From: Symbiodinium microadriaticum
Lineage: Eukaryota; Sar; Dinophyceae; Suessiales; Symbiodiniaceae
DNA length: 64,000 bases
Direction of reading: 5' to 3'
Assembly (NCBI GenBank): GCA_001939145.1
Contig: LSRX01000007.1
Location: 1 to 64,000 of the forward strand
The stretch's first letter is position 1; every line of letters begins with the position of its first letter. Below are positions 44,400-55,834 of this stretch, piece after piece. Made by a program: the position numbers and the translations under genes. The notes beneath the pieces are model-generated. The model saw only the letters and a list, made by a program, of their open reading frames with translations. It was not told where the DNA came from and ran no database searches.

Positions 44400-45075
44400 G
44401 ATGCAAGGCCACCGTTTAGTATTTCAGGGTTTAGGGTTTCATAAACCCTATAAACCCTAAACCGTGGGTTTAGGGTTTCATGAACCCCTAAACCCTAAAC
44501 CCTGGGTTTCAGGTGTTATGGATCAGGGTGGCCCTTTTATAGTTCTTTCACGGTCGCTTTGAGGATCCTCCTCGGTTTCCAGGGCTTTGGTTTTTGGGCA
44601 CATAGTAGGAAAGGGTAAGCTGAGCAACAGACACCCCAAGGCTCAACAGAGCCCGACGGCCTTCTACAGCAGGGTACTTGGGCCCAAAAGCCTTCAAATA
44701 TGAGTCCTTAGAGCCTTAACCCCAACCCCTTTTGCATCCAGGACTCTCGCAACCAGCCGGGAAACTCCGCAAGACAGCAACAAACCCAAAAACCCTACAC
44801 CCCAAACCCCAAACACCCCTAAACCTTAATTAGGGAAAGACTGTAGTGTAACGGGCCACCAAGACAAGACGGGGCCTTCCTCCTGCCTACTGGATCGATG
44901 CTATTAGGGTTTGGAGCTATTTTTGGGGGGTGGGAGGTTAGGGGTTTAGGGTTTTAGGGGGTTTAAGTCAGTTTAGGGAGTAGGGGTTTAGGACAATTTA
45001 GGGTTTAAGGTCTACGGTCTAGTGTTTAGGGGTTTAGAGGTCTCGGGCCATTTAAGGTTATAGACGTTTAGGGGT
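44400..45075. repeat. Telomere-like blocks and spacer
   Basis: Both orientations appear: CCCTAAA and TTTAGGG around 44430-44515, CCCTAAA variants at about 44795-44830, TTTAGGG at about 44935-45090. No gene seen. Confidence 0.65.
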
Positions 45076-45092
45076 TTAGGGCAGTTTAAGCT

Positions 45093-45299
45093 TTCGGCTC
45101 GCACACGGCAGGAGCGGCCTGCTGAGGTCTCTGCCTCCCGCCACAAGAAGAGGATTTCTGCTGGGTCCCGAGGCTTTCCGCCAGTCCCCTCCTCTGCTTC
45201 CAACAAGAGTCATGGCAGGCAGGGTGCCTGAAGGAATTCGTCCATATGAGTGGTGGCCATGATGCCGACGCTTTCCTTCAAGCGGAGAGGTCTTGTCTC
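45093..45299 (-). CDS. Candidate two-exon minus-strand locus
   Basis: After TTTTCAG the frame gives 24 codons (45299-45228) containing MATTHMDEFLQ and ends at CAG before GC, the donor type seen in the main gene. The same frame meets a TGA at about 45213 if unspliced, then reads well again (EEGTGGKPRDPAEILFLW) to about 45093. A GAG-GCA acceptor inside could complete a GC-AG intron. Either a short intron or a stop-broken pseudogene. Confidence 0.37.
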
Positions 45300-45863
45300 C
45301 TGAAAACCTTAACACAAACAGCAGCAACAAACAGAAGTTAGTCTGTCCTGTTGATCGGTTGGGGATAATTTGGAGCATTAGTCAGGTAGTCTTCACTTGC
45401 TCAGATTTGTTCGAGAAAAGGCTCCTTTAAGTATGAAGCGAGTGGGTTTAGGGGTTTAGGGTCCAGGTAGGAAAGCCGGAGTGATCTTACCAGGTCCTTA
45501 CCTGTTTTTTTCACGAACCGGGCACTACAGTATCAACATGTTTGGAAAACCTGTAGGGTTAGGTTAGCTCTTACGCGCTGATTGGCCCGGGTGCTTCAGA
45601 AAACGGTGGCAGTCACGAAACCTTAAACCCTAATTAAGGAATACACGAGAGACAAACAGGATCGCCATGAGGACCTTCTCTTGCGTGCGAACTTCAGACT
45701 TTCGACACCCTAAACCCGTAAGAAGCGACCCGAACCCCTCCTCCAGAACCCGAAACCCCTGACATCCTGAAGAAGCTATCCTAACCCCTATTCCAGAACC
45801 CCGAAAATCCTGAAGAAGCAGTCGTAACCCCTAAACCAGAAAGACGAAGCACCTCCGGATTCT

Positions 45864-46133
45864 TCAGGGGCGCCAGGGAGGCGACTGCAGAGCTGTGGCT
45901 AACGCGAAGGCTTTGCATCTCCTCAGATCGCTCACAAGATCGAACATAGGTCTATAGGGTGTAGGCTTCGTTAGGGTTTCAGCATTCTGAGCGGTGTTGG
46001 GATTTCCCCACGGTGCTTTGAAACCCGCAAAAAGGACCGAACCACGGCCCTGAAGGCCCCGAGCCGTTGGGGCCCAAACGACTCCGAGTGGCACTAAGGT
46101 CATCTCGCCGGAGCCACAGCAATCCACCGGCAT
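45864..46133 (-). CDS. Hypothetical ORF, 89 codons
   Basis: ATG-started minus frame of mixed, protein-like composition throughout. No motif; splice boundaries not fixed. Confidence 0.33.
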   Translation of the reverse strand: MPVDCCGSGEMTLVPLGVVWAPTARGLQGRGSVLFAGFKAPWGNPNTAQNAETLTKPTPYRPMFDLVSDLRRCKAFALATALQSPPWRP

Positions 46134-46385
46134 CCTAGGGTCTAGGGTTGAGGGTTTAGAGCTTCTAGGGTTTAGGGTTGAGGGTTTCTAGGGTTTAGGG
46201 CTTCTAGGACTTAGGGTAGAACAACGAATGGCCTAGGGCCTAGGGTGTAGCGATTCAAGGTTTTTAGAACCTTATAAGGCTTGACGATTATTAGGAACTC
46301 CTGGATCCATGCTTTCAGTGTTTTAGCTTTCTGGTTCAGCTTTAGGAAAGCAGACAATGAAGATGCGAAGTAGGACTTGCTGCAG

Positions 46386-46542
46386 GCCCACGGCCCTACA
46401 ACCTTGTGACGTAGAACCCTCACATAGATTCGACATAGATCCCCAAAGAAACCTCGGAGGATTCCTCAAAGACACCATTAATTCAGGAATCAGGAAGAGC
46501 CCGCTACAGGACAACGTCGACACTGCCAGACTGCTACTCTAA
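46386..46542 (+). CDS. Candidate terminal exon, 51 codons plus stop
   Basis: Follows CTTGCTGCAG; the next bases are GC and the phase is 2. Encodes a protein-like peptide including SHRFDIDPQRNLGGFLKDT and ends at TAA 46540-46542. The frame is also open upstream to 46357 but that part looks poorer. No family recognised. Confidence 0.42.
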
Positions 46543-46880
46543 ATCTTCGCAGCCTCTCCCGCCTCGGAATCACACCAACGCGGCGGGTTCAGGATTTAGG
46601 GTTTAGGGTTTCAGACGTGTCCGTTAAGTTGGCGGAGCAAGGGTTGGAGACAGCAAGACAGAAGCTTGGTCTCGACCTGAAGTGGGAAACCAACCCGAGT
46701 CCCTGAACCGACTACAGGGAAGCCTGGAGCGAGAAATATTCGACCCTGGCCCGTAACCCAACATATGACCATGCAATGCAAGTGTCGTCGCCCAAGATGA
46801 ACGCCTGCGGGCTCGGCTGGGGGCTTCGATGATCGCCAAGAGCATAAACAAATACAAATAAGAACTAAAACAAAAACTCT

Positions 46881-47073
46881 CTCTCTCTCTCTATATATAC
46901 ATATATATATATATATATAGATAAATATACATGCACATGTACACATGCATGCATGCATGAAGGCATGTATGCATGCAAAGACCGGCAGGCACGTGGGCGG
47001 GCGGGCAGGCAGGCAGCCATACACATACGCATGTCTCTAGCATAGACACATGCATACATATACATATACATAA

Positions 47074-47111
<38 letters not shown>

Positions 47112-47209
47112 CTATACCTATACCTATACCTATACCTATACGTATACGTATACGTATACGTATACGTATACGTATACGTATACATATACATATACATATA
47201 CATACATAC

Positions 47210-47258
<49 letters not shown>

Positions 47259-47365
47259 TACATACATACATACATGCATGCATGCATGCATGCATGCATG
47301 CATGCATGCATGCATGCAGACATACATACATGCATGCATACATTACATACACTTGTACATACATA
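46881..47365. repeat. Compound microsatellite complex, about 480 bp
   Basis: Successive CT, TA, CATG/CATA, CATATA, CTATAC, GTATAC, CATACA and GCAT arrays. All three frames on both strands stay open for 65-170 codons because the units lack stops; these are not genes. Confidence 0.95.
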
Positions 47366-47624
47366 CACAGGGTGATGTTACATATCATTTCATACTACAT
47401 CATTTTAAATGTACATGCATTCATACATATCACAACATGTTTTGGAATGTCATGTTCTTTGAAGCCGATTCTACGACATTAGATCAAGTTGCCTGCAGTT
47501 TAGCATTTAATAGTGAGAAGTGTGTGGGGCTGGTCGTGGCACGTATGAATGCATCGTGTCATGGAATACCACATCGTCTGATGTGATATAAGGCCAAATA
47601 TGTAAAAAAAATACATCATGTTAC

Positions 47625-47656
<32 letters not shown>

Positions 47657-47833
47657 ATGTGTGTGTATATACATATATACACATGCATATTACAGTTTGT
47701 GACACTGTGCTAGATAATGTTGTGCTATAATTGGTGACAGGTTTCTTAAAACCAGCTACCTTAAACATGCATGTTGGTATGCAATGTACAAGCTGATTTG
47801 CATTGTAGCTGCATATATACATATACATACATC

Positions 47834-47952
47834 TCTCTATATATATACATACATACATACATACATACATACATACATACATACATGTATGTATGTATGT
47901 ATGTATGTATGTATGTATGTACGTATGTATGTATGTATGTATGTATGTATAT
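47834..47952. repeat. CATA/TATG palindrome
   Basis: About 13 CATA units followed without spacer by about 16 GTAT units, making a near-perfect inverted repeat of about 50 bp per arm. Confidence 0.9.
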
Positions 47953-47984
47953 GTAAACAAACATGTAGCATAATTATTCTGATT

Positions 47985-48062
47985 ATTGTGGCTGCTGCTG
48001 TTGCTGTCGCTGTCGCAGACGCTGTAGCAGTCGCTGTTGCTGCCGCTGCCGCCGCTGCTAAT
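47985..48062. repeat. GCTGTT/GCTGTC low-complexity tract
   Basis: Degenerate GCTGTY and GCTGCC hexamers on the + strand; reads as Ala/Val in one frame. Confidence 0.85.
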
Positions 48063-48116
48063 GTCCTTCCTTGTTTTTGTTCTTGTCGTTTCTGTCAGTG
48101 ATTCCTCTTGTTGCAG

Positions 48117-48240
48117 GTCTACGAGTCTACATCAGGCTCTCCTACGAACAGTCTCATGTTTCTCTATTATGTTCAAGCGGTCAGCCCAGACAGCCCCAAA
48201 AGCGCCCGCTGCAGTTTATGAAGTTTCTATCATTATATAA
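48117..48240 (+). CDS. Candidate exon, frame uncertain
   Basis: A pyrimidine-rich tract and TTGCAG precede a region open in two + frames for about 40-60 codons, both protein-like. One ends at TGA near 48222; the other continues to 48304. Confidence 0.25.
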
Positions 48241-48260
48241 ACCCCTCAGGACACCAAGGA

Positions 48261-48464
48261 CTATACTGCCAGGAGGGGTATCGGGCTGGCTAGGCAAAGC
48301 ATGAAGGGCACATAGAGGAGTACATATATGAGAACGCAGCCAACCGCCATTTGCAAAGCAGCCCCAGGTGCCCCGGTCTCACCATCTTGCCCAGAGAGGC
48401 AGGAGACTATGGCAACCAACAAAATTCGTTCCGGGAGAGCTCCCAGAACCAAACGTGCCGCCAT
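48261..48464 (-). CDS. Hypothetical small membrane protein ORF, 67 codons
   Basis: ATG-started minus frame with two hydrophobic segments: LVLGALPERILLVAIVSCL near the N-terminus and AVGCVLIYVLLYVPFMLCLA near the C-terminus. This could be a small two-helix membrane protein or an exon of a larger one. Confidence 0.33.
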   Translation of the reverse strand: MAARLVLGALPERILLVAIVSCLSGQDGETGAPGAALQMAVGCVLIYVLLYVPFMLCLASPIPLLAV

Positions 48465-49240
48465 GGGTGCAGAAACGTGGGTAAGAACCCCAGCCCACTG
48501 ACATAGGGTTTAGGGTTTCAGGCACAGCTGACAATTGTGATACAAATATGCCACTGTTGCTGCACCGGGGGCCTGAACCCACGTCCCACCAGTGTCCAAG
48601 CTCGGGGTAAGCCTGTACCTAGTTGCTGAAACCTGACGGAAAGAAAAAGCGGACAGATTCACCTTGTGGTAAGCTTGCATAGGCACAACTGGGTGTTGCT
48701 CATTCAAACGTCACTTTACCCCGGCTCTACTGCAGCTTGCGATCGGCTCAGCAGCCACAACGCCCAAAAAAAAACGTTTGAAGCCCCAAAAACCTCAGAC
48801 CCTATAGATCCTAAACCCGGGAGGTACCCTGCGGTGCCCTACGGGTTGCAGCCTCCGACCCCAACAAAGCCGCCGCTGCGGCAAAGCGACCTGCCAGAGA
48901 AGGCACCCAAAGGGCGCAATAGCTGGTTGAATTAATAGATATCCCTGAGATTAGATTAGATTAGATTAGGTTAGAGTATAGGCAGGTTTCTACAAAATGC
49001 AACATTTCTTGATAAACGAACAGCATGCTGCAATGCATGATCATTTGTAGATGGCTTTTAAAATGTGAAGATCCACAGTTTGAAGGTCCTTCACTGCATC
49101 TAACCTGAACACCAAAGTTTGTTTGGAGGAGCCTTTCGAAAAGCCAAGTTTTGGAAGGTTGGGGAAGCCCACAGATTGGAGGAACTCTCCAAGCACCACA
49201 ATTCAAGCCCTAGCTGGCGGACAAAGTACTAAGTAAGACC

Positions 49241-49346
49241 TATAGCCTACCCATAGGCCCCTAAGTAGTTCCCTTTCATGGTTTATATTTCTTAGAATCC
49301 TATAAGGTAGTCCCAAAAAGGAACTACTTAGGGGCCCATGGGTATA
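49241..49346. mobile_element. Foldback element with 4-bp target duplication
   Basis: Arms of about 30 bp match as inverted copies around CCCCTAAGTAGTTCC. The element is flanked by GACC on both sides (49237-49240 and 49347-49350). It is about 106 bp and has no coding capacity. Confidence 0.65.
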
Positions 49347-49502
49347 GACCTGCCGCCACATTTCTTCGACAACTTCGAACCAAACCACGAAAAACGCGCA
49401 AGCCTTCTGTAAGCCCCGCGACAGCTTTCAGACAAAAGCTCTGACACGGGGTCCATGCAGCCCTGGAAGCTAAAACACTATAAACACCCTGAACCGTAAA
49501 TC

Positions 49503-49640
49503 TAAACCTTAAACCCTGAACCCTGCAACCTCTCTCTCTCTCTCTTGTGCCGTCAAGCGCAGACAAAATCCTAAACCTTAAACCCTGAACCCTGCAACCT
49601 CTCTCTCTCTCTCTTGTGCCGTCAAGCGCAGACAAAATCC
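49503..49640. repeat. Tandem duplication, two 69-bp copies
   Basis: Copies contain CCTGCAACCTCTCTCTCTC and TTGTGCCGTCAAGCGCAGAC, with telomere-like CCTTAAACCCTGAACCC at their start. Confidence 0.95.
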
Positions 49641-50485
49641 TAAACCTTAAACCCTAAATCCTCGTTTTAAGCCTTGAACCTTCGACTTCTGTAGGAATCT
49701 CGATCGCTCCCTCTCCGAAGCCCACAAACTCAGCGCGGCCCTGATATGAGGCGGGGCTTTCATGACGATCATGCAGCCCGGAAAAGCGTAATATTCAATG
49801 CAATATGTCACTTGCAGTCCCTATATAATCATACTATAGTGTGCCCTAAACCCTAAACCCTATTCGACTATCAAGGCACCCTATATGCGACCCTTGTAGA
49901 TCCCTTAGAACTGAAGAGATCTGATCTGAGGGGCCTTTGCCAAGCCTCCCTGGGCAGGAGGCCAAAAGTTGACCTCCCCGCTGCTTTGGGTTCAGGGTCT
50001 AGGGTTTAGGGCCGTTTAAGGTAATTGGGGTTAAGGGCAATTTAGGGCTTAGGGGGTTTAGGGTTTAGGGCTCAGGACTTAGTGTTTGCTCTTCTGCCGT
50101 TCCGGGTTTTGGTTTAGTTTAGGGTTAGTTTGCGTGTCTTAAAGAGGGTATAGCGTTTCGGGAGCAGGGGTTGCTTTGTTCTTCAGGGCTTCGGGTCTAC
50201 AGGGTTTAAGGCTTACAATAGGGCTGAGGGTTTCGAGTTTACCAGGGGCTCCAGTTGCCTATATACTATGTTGAAGGTCTTGCCTTAGGAAGACATATAG
50301 TTCAGGTGGTCACACTTGCAACAAACTAGTAGGATTCGGGGTGTGGGTTTAGCACCGGTGCTGATATCCATTCCCGTTGTCTTTCTTCCAAACCTGAGAT
50401 AATCATTCTTGCCTTTCTATTTGCGCCGAGTTGTGGACGAACGTGTCAGCGTCCTCTCTCGGCCCAGAATCAATACGTTTCACTT

Positions 50486-50761
50486 GTGGCGTCCGCCCTC
50501 CTGCTCCTTACTCTGCATCGGAAAACGCCGGGACCTGACCCCACTTGCAGCCCCCAGCAGGGCCGCAAGCTGACCTTGAAAAACCAGGCTGTCGCGTTAC
50601 CGCAAGTATCCGGAAGCATCCAAGTGTTATGTAAGAGCCCTCGCGGCGTAGTCCACATGATACAGCACCTGGCCTCGCTTGTCCCAAACCTTCCCACTCC
50701 AGTCACGGGCGACGAGGGCCTCTCCCAAATGCTTGACACGGGGTACACAAAATGGCTCTGA
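50486..50761 (+). CDS. Hypothetical ORF, 91 codons, strand uncertain
   Basis: Protein-like + frame starting at a GTG and ending just before a CT microsatellite. A 92-codon minus frame over the same DNA is nearly as good. Confidence 0.22.
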   Translation: MASALLLLTLHRKTPGPDPTCSPQQGRKLTLKNQAVALPQVSGSIQVLCKSPRGVVHMIQHLASLVPNLPTPVTGDEGLSQMLDTGYTKWL

Positions 50762-50825
50762 TTTTGTCTCTCTCTCTCTCTCTCTCTTTCGCCAGGGCTG
50801 TGGGCTAAAGGGAGACCCCCTAGCC

Positions 50826-50859
<34 letters not shown>

Positions 50860-50869
50860 TGCTGCGGGG

Positions 50870-52340
50870 TTAGGGGTTGGGGTTTAGGGTTTAGGAAAGC
50901 CGCAACTGCTAACTGAGAAACTTCACCTAAACACTTCCTTCGCTAGAAAGCCAATTTGCAATAAGTCGCTATTTTGGAACCTGTGGATCATTTGTTTTGG
51001 ACATTTTTGCTGGAACTGCCTTGTAGACTATAAGTACGATGGTTCAGGGTATATACCCTCAATCCTTGATCCTATAATAAAATCATAAAACTTTTCAAAA
51101 AACCAACAAACCCTGAATCCTACTATACTTAAATTAAATCCCAAGCCCCCAAAAACAACAAACCCTGAATCCTAAACCCCCAAAACACCAAAACCCAACA
51201 AGCAACCAGGCCTGTGCTGCAGCGGTGGCAGCGAACCTCCCCGCTTCGGAGGATAGCGAAGATCACGGAGCCGTCAACCTCGAAGTGTTTAGGCAAGGGT
51301 TTACGCTCTCACAACTCGGACAAGCCAGGCTAGGCAAGGGTTTAGGGTTTAGGGCTTAGGGTGTTTACCAGGACCCTCCTTGTGCCTTCGAATAGGGGTA
51401 TATGATCCCAAATAAGGGGTATTTAGGGTCTAACAGGGGGTATATTTATATGGAGGGTCTGGGTAGGTGATAAATTAGAGGGTTTCGGGTTTAGGGGTGG
51501 GGTTCAGGGTTTGCGGTTTAGGGTTGAGGGGCGCGGTTCAGAGTTTGGGGTTTAGGGTTGAGGGGTGAGGATCAGGGTTTGGGGTTTATATTAAGGGATA
51601 CCTAGGGTTTAGGAGTGTGGGGCTTCAGGCGTTTAACATTCATCAGGGTTTGGCAGCATGTCGGAGGAACCTTTCTAGGAATCTTACGTCTTAACTGGCA
51701 GGTTGAGGGTTCGGGTTTCGAGGTCTATAGATAGGATTGAAGGTGTCATACGCTCTTCCGGTCAGTACAGCCTCTAGGATGTAAGGCTTTTGGTTGCGTA
51801 TATTTATATCGAGGGGTTCCATCACCAGATGCGTTGTAGTAAGGCATTGTGGCGTCTTAAAGGCTTGTGGCTTCAAGGCCTCAGGTTTATAAGGCTTGAA
51901 TGAGGCTTTGGGCTTCGGGGAACTAGGGCCTTTGTACGTAGGGTCTCAGGCAGTTTACGGCGACGTGTCGGAAGCTCGAAGCAGGGGTCTGGCTAGGTTT
52001 CGGGTGAAGGGATTGAGGATGCAAACGCTTTTTGTTCGTAAGCCCTATAAATCATGGGTCAGGCCTATAAATCCTAAGGTACCCTAAACCCTAAACCCTA
52101 AGCTCGCGGCCAGCAGAACAGCCACCGGTGAGGGCTGAGATGTCTGCACCACTGGGCTGCCTCAGCCAAGGGTTGTGGGCTCAGGGCTCCGGGTTTAGGT
52201 TGATTGGTTCGGGTTTAGGGTTTAGGGCTTAGGGCTCGGGGTTTAGGGTTCAGGGGTTATAGGGTTATAGGGTTGTTGGGTTTAGGGTTTAGGGGCTCGG
52301 GGTTTAGGTTGAGAGGTTTTCGGGGTTGTAGGAGACAGTG
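50870..52340. other. Telomere-like blocks, no secure gene
   Basis: TTTAGGG variants at about 50875-50895, 51335-51365, 51480-51620 and 52190-52325. Short frames at 51691-51876 and 51896-52087 are unsupported. Confidence 0.5.
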
Positions 52341-52427
52341 TAGGGCTTGAGGCGTTGAGGGCTTAGATTAAGGTTTTTGGGGGTTTTAGGATTTTGGGTC
52401 GACCCTTGGCTTACTCTCGGCGTGCAC

Positions 52428-52842
52428 ATGGCCGACCACATGAATGCTAAATCGAACCAAAGACAACTCAAAAGCTCCCAACTTGCACTGCCGGGCTTCC
52501 CAAGTGCACTCCTTGAATCCGGGAAGCCGACAACACATTCTTTATGTCAGCAACACAATTCAGGGCATCTTGCCTCTGCGTGTGTATATGTGTTTTAAGT
52601 GCACATGTGTATATGTACGTTTTGCCATGTGTGATTCTGTAATTGCTCGTCCTCTCTATCTCGTCTTACTCGATACCTTCTGTTGGGCCAAGGAGCACTT
52701 GTCCGCCAGCCGTGGCATGGTGAACTGCGACAGGGTCGATAGGAACAAACGCCTGATCAACGGCACTAGTGGTAGTGGTAGTGGTAATGGTAGCCGTTTA
52801 GCTCGGGTGCTTGACATTTGTGGCTTCGGGTTCAACCTATGA
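52428..52842 (+). CDS. Candidate two-exon gene fragment
   Basis: ATG at 52428 opens a protein-like frame (MADHMNAKSNQRQLKSSQLA) to about 52560-52598. A second part, from the GCCAAG acceptor at 52692 to TGA at 52840-52842, encodes EHLSASRGMVNCDRVDRNKR then a Gly/Ser linker from a GGTAGT repeat. An intron of about 100-130 nt would join them. No family recognised. Confidence 0.35.
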
Positions 52843-53353
52843 AGACATGTGCACTTAACCCTAAAACCCTTGCCCTGTGCAACTCCCCGATTAAACCCTA
52901 AACCCAAATCCCTAAATCGCCGAAACCCCAAAACCGTAATCCTATGCCCTCCTGAAGGTTCAGGCTGCAACGTTTTGCGGGGTACCAGGCTAGGACTAGG
53001 ATCTGCAGCCATAAACTAGGGAAGGCACCGCATGGCGTCTTAGGGATCTGATGACGTAAAGCTTTCCGGTTTATACGGCGTCTGGGGTGTATCCTGACAC
53101 GCCCTCAGTCTGAAGCATTGCAACCTTTAGCACCCTACCCTATACCCTAAACCCCTGAACCCCTACCTCTAAACCCCTAAAACCCTAAACCCTAAACCCA
53201 AAGCTCTAAACCCCCGAATCCCCTCTTGGAACCCTCCGCTCGCTCTCTCTCAGCTTGAAGAAGAGCTAAGGGTTTAGGGTTTGGGTAGGGTTTGGTGTGT
53301 AGGGTGCGCTCCTAGACAGACAAACTGAGCCTGAAACCTTTCCAGTAGCCACG

Positions 53354-53581
53354 ATGGCCCCATACTGCTCCGTACACCATCATAATCAAACAAATGCAAG
53401 CCCTCCGGCAATCATCTTGCAACACCCCGCTCACACACAAGCCCCAAACTCAAAGGGGAACCTAACCCTACTCTCTGTCTCGCCCAGTTTACCAAAAAAC
53501 TCCCCCTCCCCGCTCCCCCCCCCCCCATCCGACCGGGTCAGCATGAAGTCGGCTAGCTGCGGCGCTGAGAGTCCTCGATAG
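53354..53581 (+). CDS. Hypothetical ORF, 75 codons, Pro/Ser-rich
   Basis: ATG-started + frame with His/Asn/Pro-rich composition and a poly-Pro stretch from a C-run. Disordered if real. Confidence 0.22.
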   Translation: MAPYCSVHHHNQTNASPPAIILQHPAHTQAPNSKGNLTLLSVSPSLPKNSPSPLPPPPSDRVSMKSASCGAESPR

Positions 53582-53612
53582 GTCGCACCTCCGCAATCAC
53601 CAAGAGCGACGT

Positions 53613-53680
53613 TGTGTGTGTGTGTGTGTGCGCGTATGTATGTCAATGTATGTATACACACACACACATATATATATATA
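53613..53680. repeat. GT, CA and TA microsatellites
   Basis: GT run, GTAT units, CACACA and TATATA in succession. Confidence 0.9.
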
Positions 53681-54117
53681 ACCATTGTTTCTGATCTTTT
53701 CATGTAAAATATTTTCTGATTTACTATGTATGTATTTGTTTATATACGACAGGTTACCGGGCCATGGGTACGATATCTACATAGGGTTTAGTTGAAGACC
53801 AGAAACCAACCCCCAAACATGGCCAACGTGAAAGTATGAAGCTACCCGGAGCAGACAGTGCTTCGGCTGCGTGGGGTGTCGGGCTCAGTCTTCGGTGCTT
53901 CAGTTTGCAGGTGTGAAGCAGTAGGGCTTGGGCTTTAGAGCTCTGTGTTTAGGGCTGCAGCGTTTGAAGGTCTAGGGTCCAACCTCCACTAAAATATGAC
54001 TGCAGGGGGGGCGGGCGAGGAAGCAAATTCATAACAACATCAAACAGTAGACATCACAAAACTAAATTTAAAAGCATAACAAAGTTAGATTTCGAACTGT
54101 GTGCTCAACCAGAAACC

Positions 54118-54367
54118 AAAAACACAGAATCTCCAGGCCTATGTTCCTCAATGTCGTAACCAAAGAAACCAAAAATATTTTTAAAAACAACAAAACCAAA
54201 AAACAAAAAAAAACAAATGCACAACTATGTTCCGGACCATATATAGTGTCCCTGATTTTGTGTTTTTGTTGTTGTTCGTTTTTTTGTTGTTTTTTGTTTC
54301 GTTTTTTTGGCTTCTTTGGTTACGACTTTGAGGAACATAGGTAACATAGGCCTGGAGATTCTGTTTT
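54118..54367. mobile_element. Large foldback, about 250 bp
   Basis: Left arm from about 54126 contains AGAATCTCCAGGCCTATGTT and TCGTAACCAAAGAA; the right arm (54310-54365) is the inverted copy with a short insertion. A-rich and T-rich inner arms pair further. The right end abuts the transposase fragment, so this could be the terminal structure of the same element or a later insertion. Confidence 0.7.
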
Positions 54368-54577
54368 GATGGCAAGAATCTGAAGGTGAAAGCAGGCACA
54401 CAAATCATAGATAGATGTTGGCGCCATCTGAGAGAGTATCTCCGCTACGCCCCACGTAAGCCCGGCAATCCCATTCTCACCCGTAGGATCCGCTCTGCAC
54501 AGTGGCTTTACTGGTGCCGCCGCGAGAATCTGCGGACTAAGACGGGAGAAATGATTAAGGATCTTCTGTCGCACTGA
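54368..54577 (+). CDS. Transposase C-terminal fragment, IS1595/Merlin-like
   Basis: Frame of 69 codons to TGA. It contains VKAGTQIIDRCWRHLREYL and, after a spacer, RIRSAQWLYWCRREN. This resembles the end of IS1595/ISXO2 (Merlin superfamily) DDE transposases, where a TQ-x-IE/D-x-x-W-x-x-LK/R helix carries the last catalytic acid and an aromatic WxxR segment follows. Here the acid would be Asp rather than Glu. The N-terminal two thirds are missing, replaced by the foldback at 54118-54367. A remnant, probably inactive. Assignment is by motif recall only. Confidence 0.42.
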   Translation, partial: DGKNLKVKAGTQIIDRCWRHLREYLRYAPRKPGNPILTRRIRSAQWLYWCRRENLRTKTGEMIKDLLSH

Positions 54578-54686
54578 AAATGACGACAATGTCGCAGTGT
54601 GCTTCCACGTTTTGACTGCCATCACGCTCGTGCTCGCATCGCAAGAAAACAAGGCTTCATGTTCTTGATGCTATCACTGTATTGCA

Positions 54687-55222
54687 CTAGATGCTCTGAT
54701 GCGAATATAAGACTCTGATAGAAGACACCAGAGAGATGTTGTGAGAGGTATTGCACAAGAGAAGGCGACAGCATGCTGTATGTATTCGCACACGCAAAGC
54801 GTTGATGTTATCCCCGCAGTTGTATAGGCTTCTGTGAACCTTGTGTTGTCCTTCTGGTCTTCGTACGCTCGCAATGTCGTGGTTGAAATTCTCGCCGGAA
54901 ATTCGCTCGCGGATCATCTCCTTCTTGGTGGGGACGCTCGCCGAATGACACCAGCCTCCCGACCGCGCCAGTGAACCATCCAGTGCTGATCGGCTACATG
55001 CCACCGAACGGCTGCTGCCATATATTCAATATTTTTTCCTGGAAGATTGATCACTTCTTTCCGAGCGTAAAACTTTTTACCGCGCAACAGGCATCCTGAG
55101 GTGATAGCGTCGAATGCCAGTGTTTCGAAATTTCTGTGGAGGTTTAAGATGTGGCGGGCTGTTGAAAAGTTTAGGACCCAAGCAGCAGCAGCAGGCTTGT
55201 AGTAACCTGGCATATAAGGCAT
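54687..55222 (-). CDS. Two overlapping minus-strand ORFs, possible decayed gene
   Basis: Frames at 55222-54914 (102 codons) and 55004-54687 (105 codons) are both protein-like over most of their length and change register where they overlap, as in a frameshifted gene or two exons. The first contains SGCLLRGKKFYARKEV. A third minus frame continues at 54652-54320. Neighbouring transposase debris suggests a mobile origin; no family recognised. Confidence 0.3.
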
Positions 55223-55834
55223 ATAAGGGCCCTGATACTCAGGGCTCGAGTATTTAGGTCAAGAATAGCAGCACCTGCTAACAGGGCTTCAGTCTTGAGG
55301 GTCTCAGACGCTGAAGACTTGCGAAGCCCGCATAAACAGCACTACCACCCCTTTCATTTCATCACTGCATCTGGACCACCGACTTCAGGCTCATGTGCAT
55401 CACACGTGTCTCCATGTGGGCCCCAAACGGATATTACGCTTGACGGTGCAAGAAGGCCAAGAGCCGACAGGACAGCTGCTTTTTGTTTTTGAGCTCTCCA
55501 CCAAAAAAAAAGACCTAGACCTGTAAACTCCGGCATGCAGAACCCTAAGCCCCCAACCACTAAACCCTAAATCAAACCCTAACACGACTTGTGAGCGGAG
55601 CCTGTCATCTCTGTGTAGGCCCGCTCCCGGCAGCCAAGGCTGATTGCATCTTCGCTCCAGCCCTGACAGTGCAGGGTTAAGGGTTGAAGGGTTCTTTAGG
55701 GTTAGGGTTTAGGATTTAGGGTTGAAGGGTTTTTCCCAAAGTATAGGAGGTTGTTGGGGATTCTTGGCCAGGGTCTAAAAGGCACCAGGTACAGTATTCA
55801 TTGCGGTCCATAAGGCTGTTTTATTACGAATCAT

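Noticed and set aside
46865-47482. Long open frames (up to about 170 codons) on both strands
   Set aside because: They cross the compound microsatellite; the repeat units lack stop codons, so all frames stay open. Peptides are Met-Tyr-Cys or His-Ile repeats.
49324-49635. Arg/Glu repeat protein on the minus strand
   Set aside because: Explained by the 69-bp tandem duplication with its CT run and telomere-like words.
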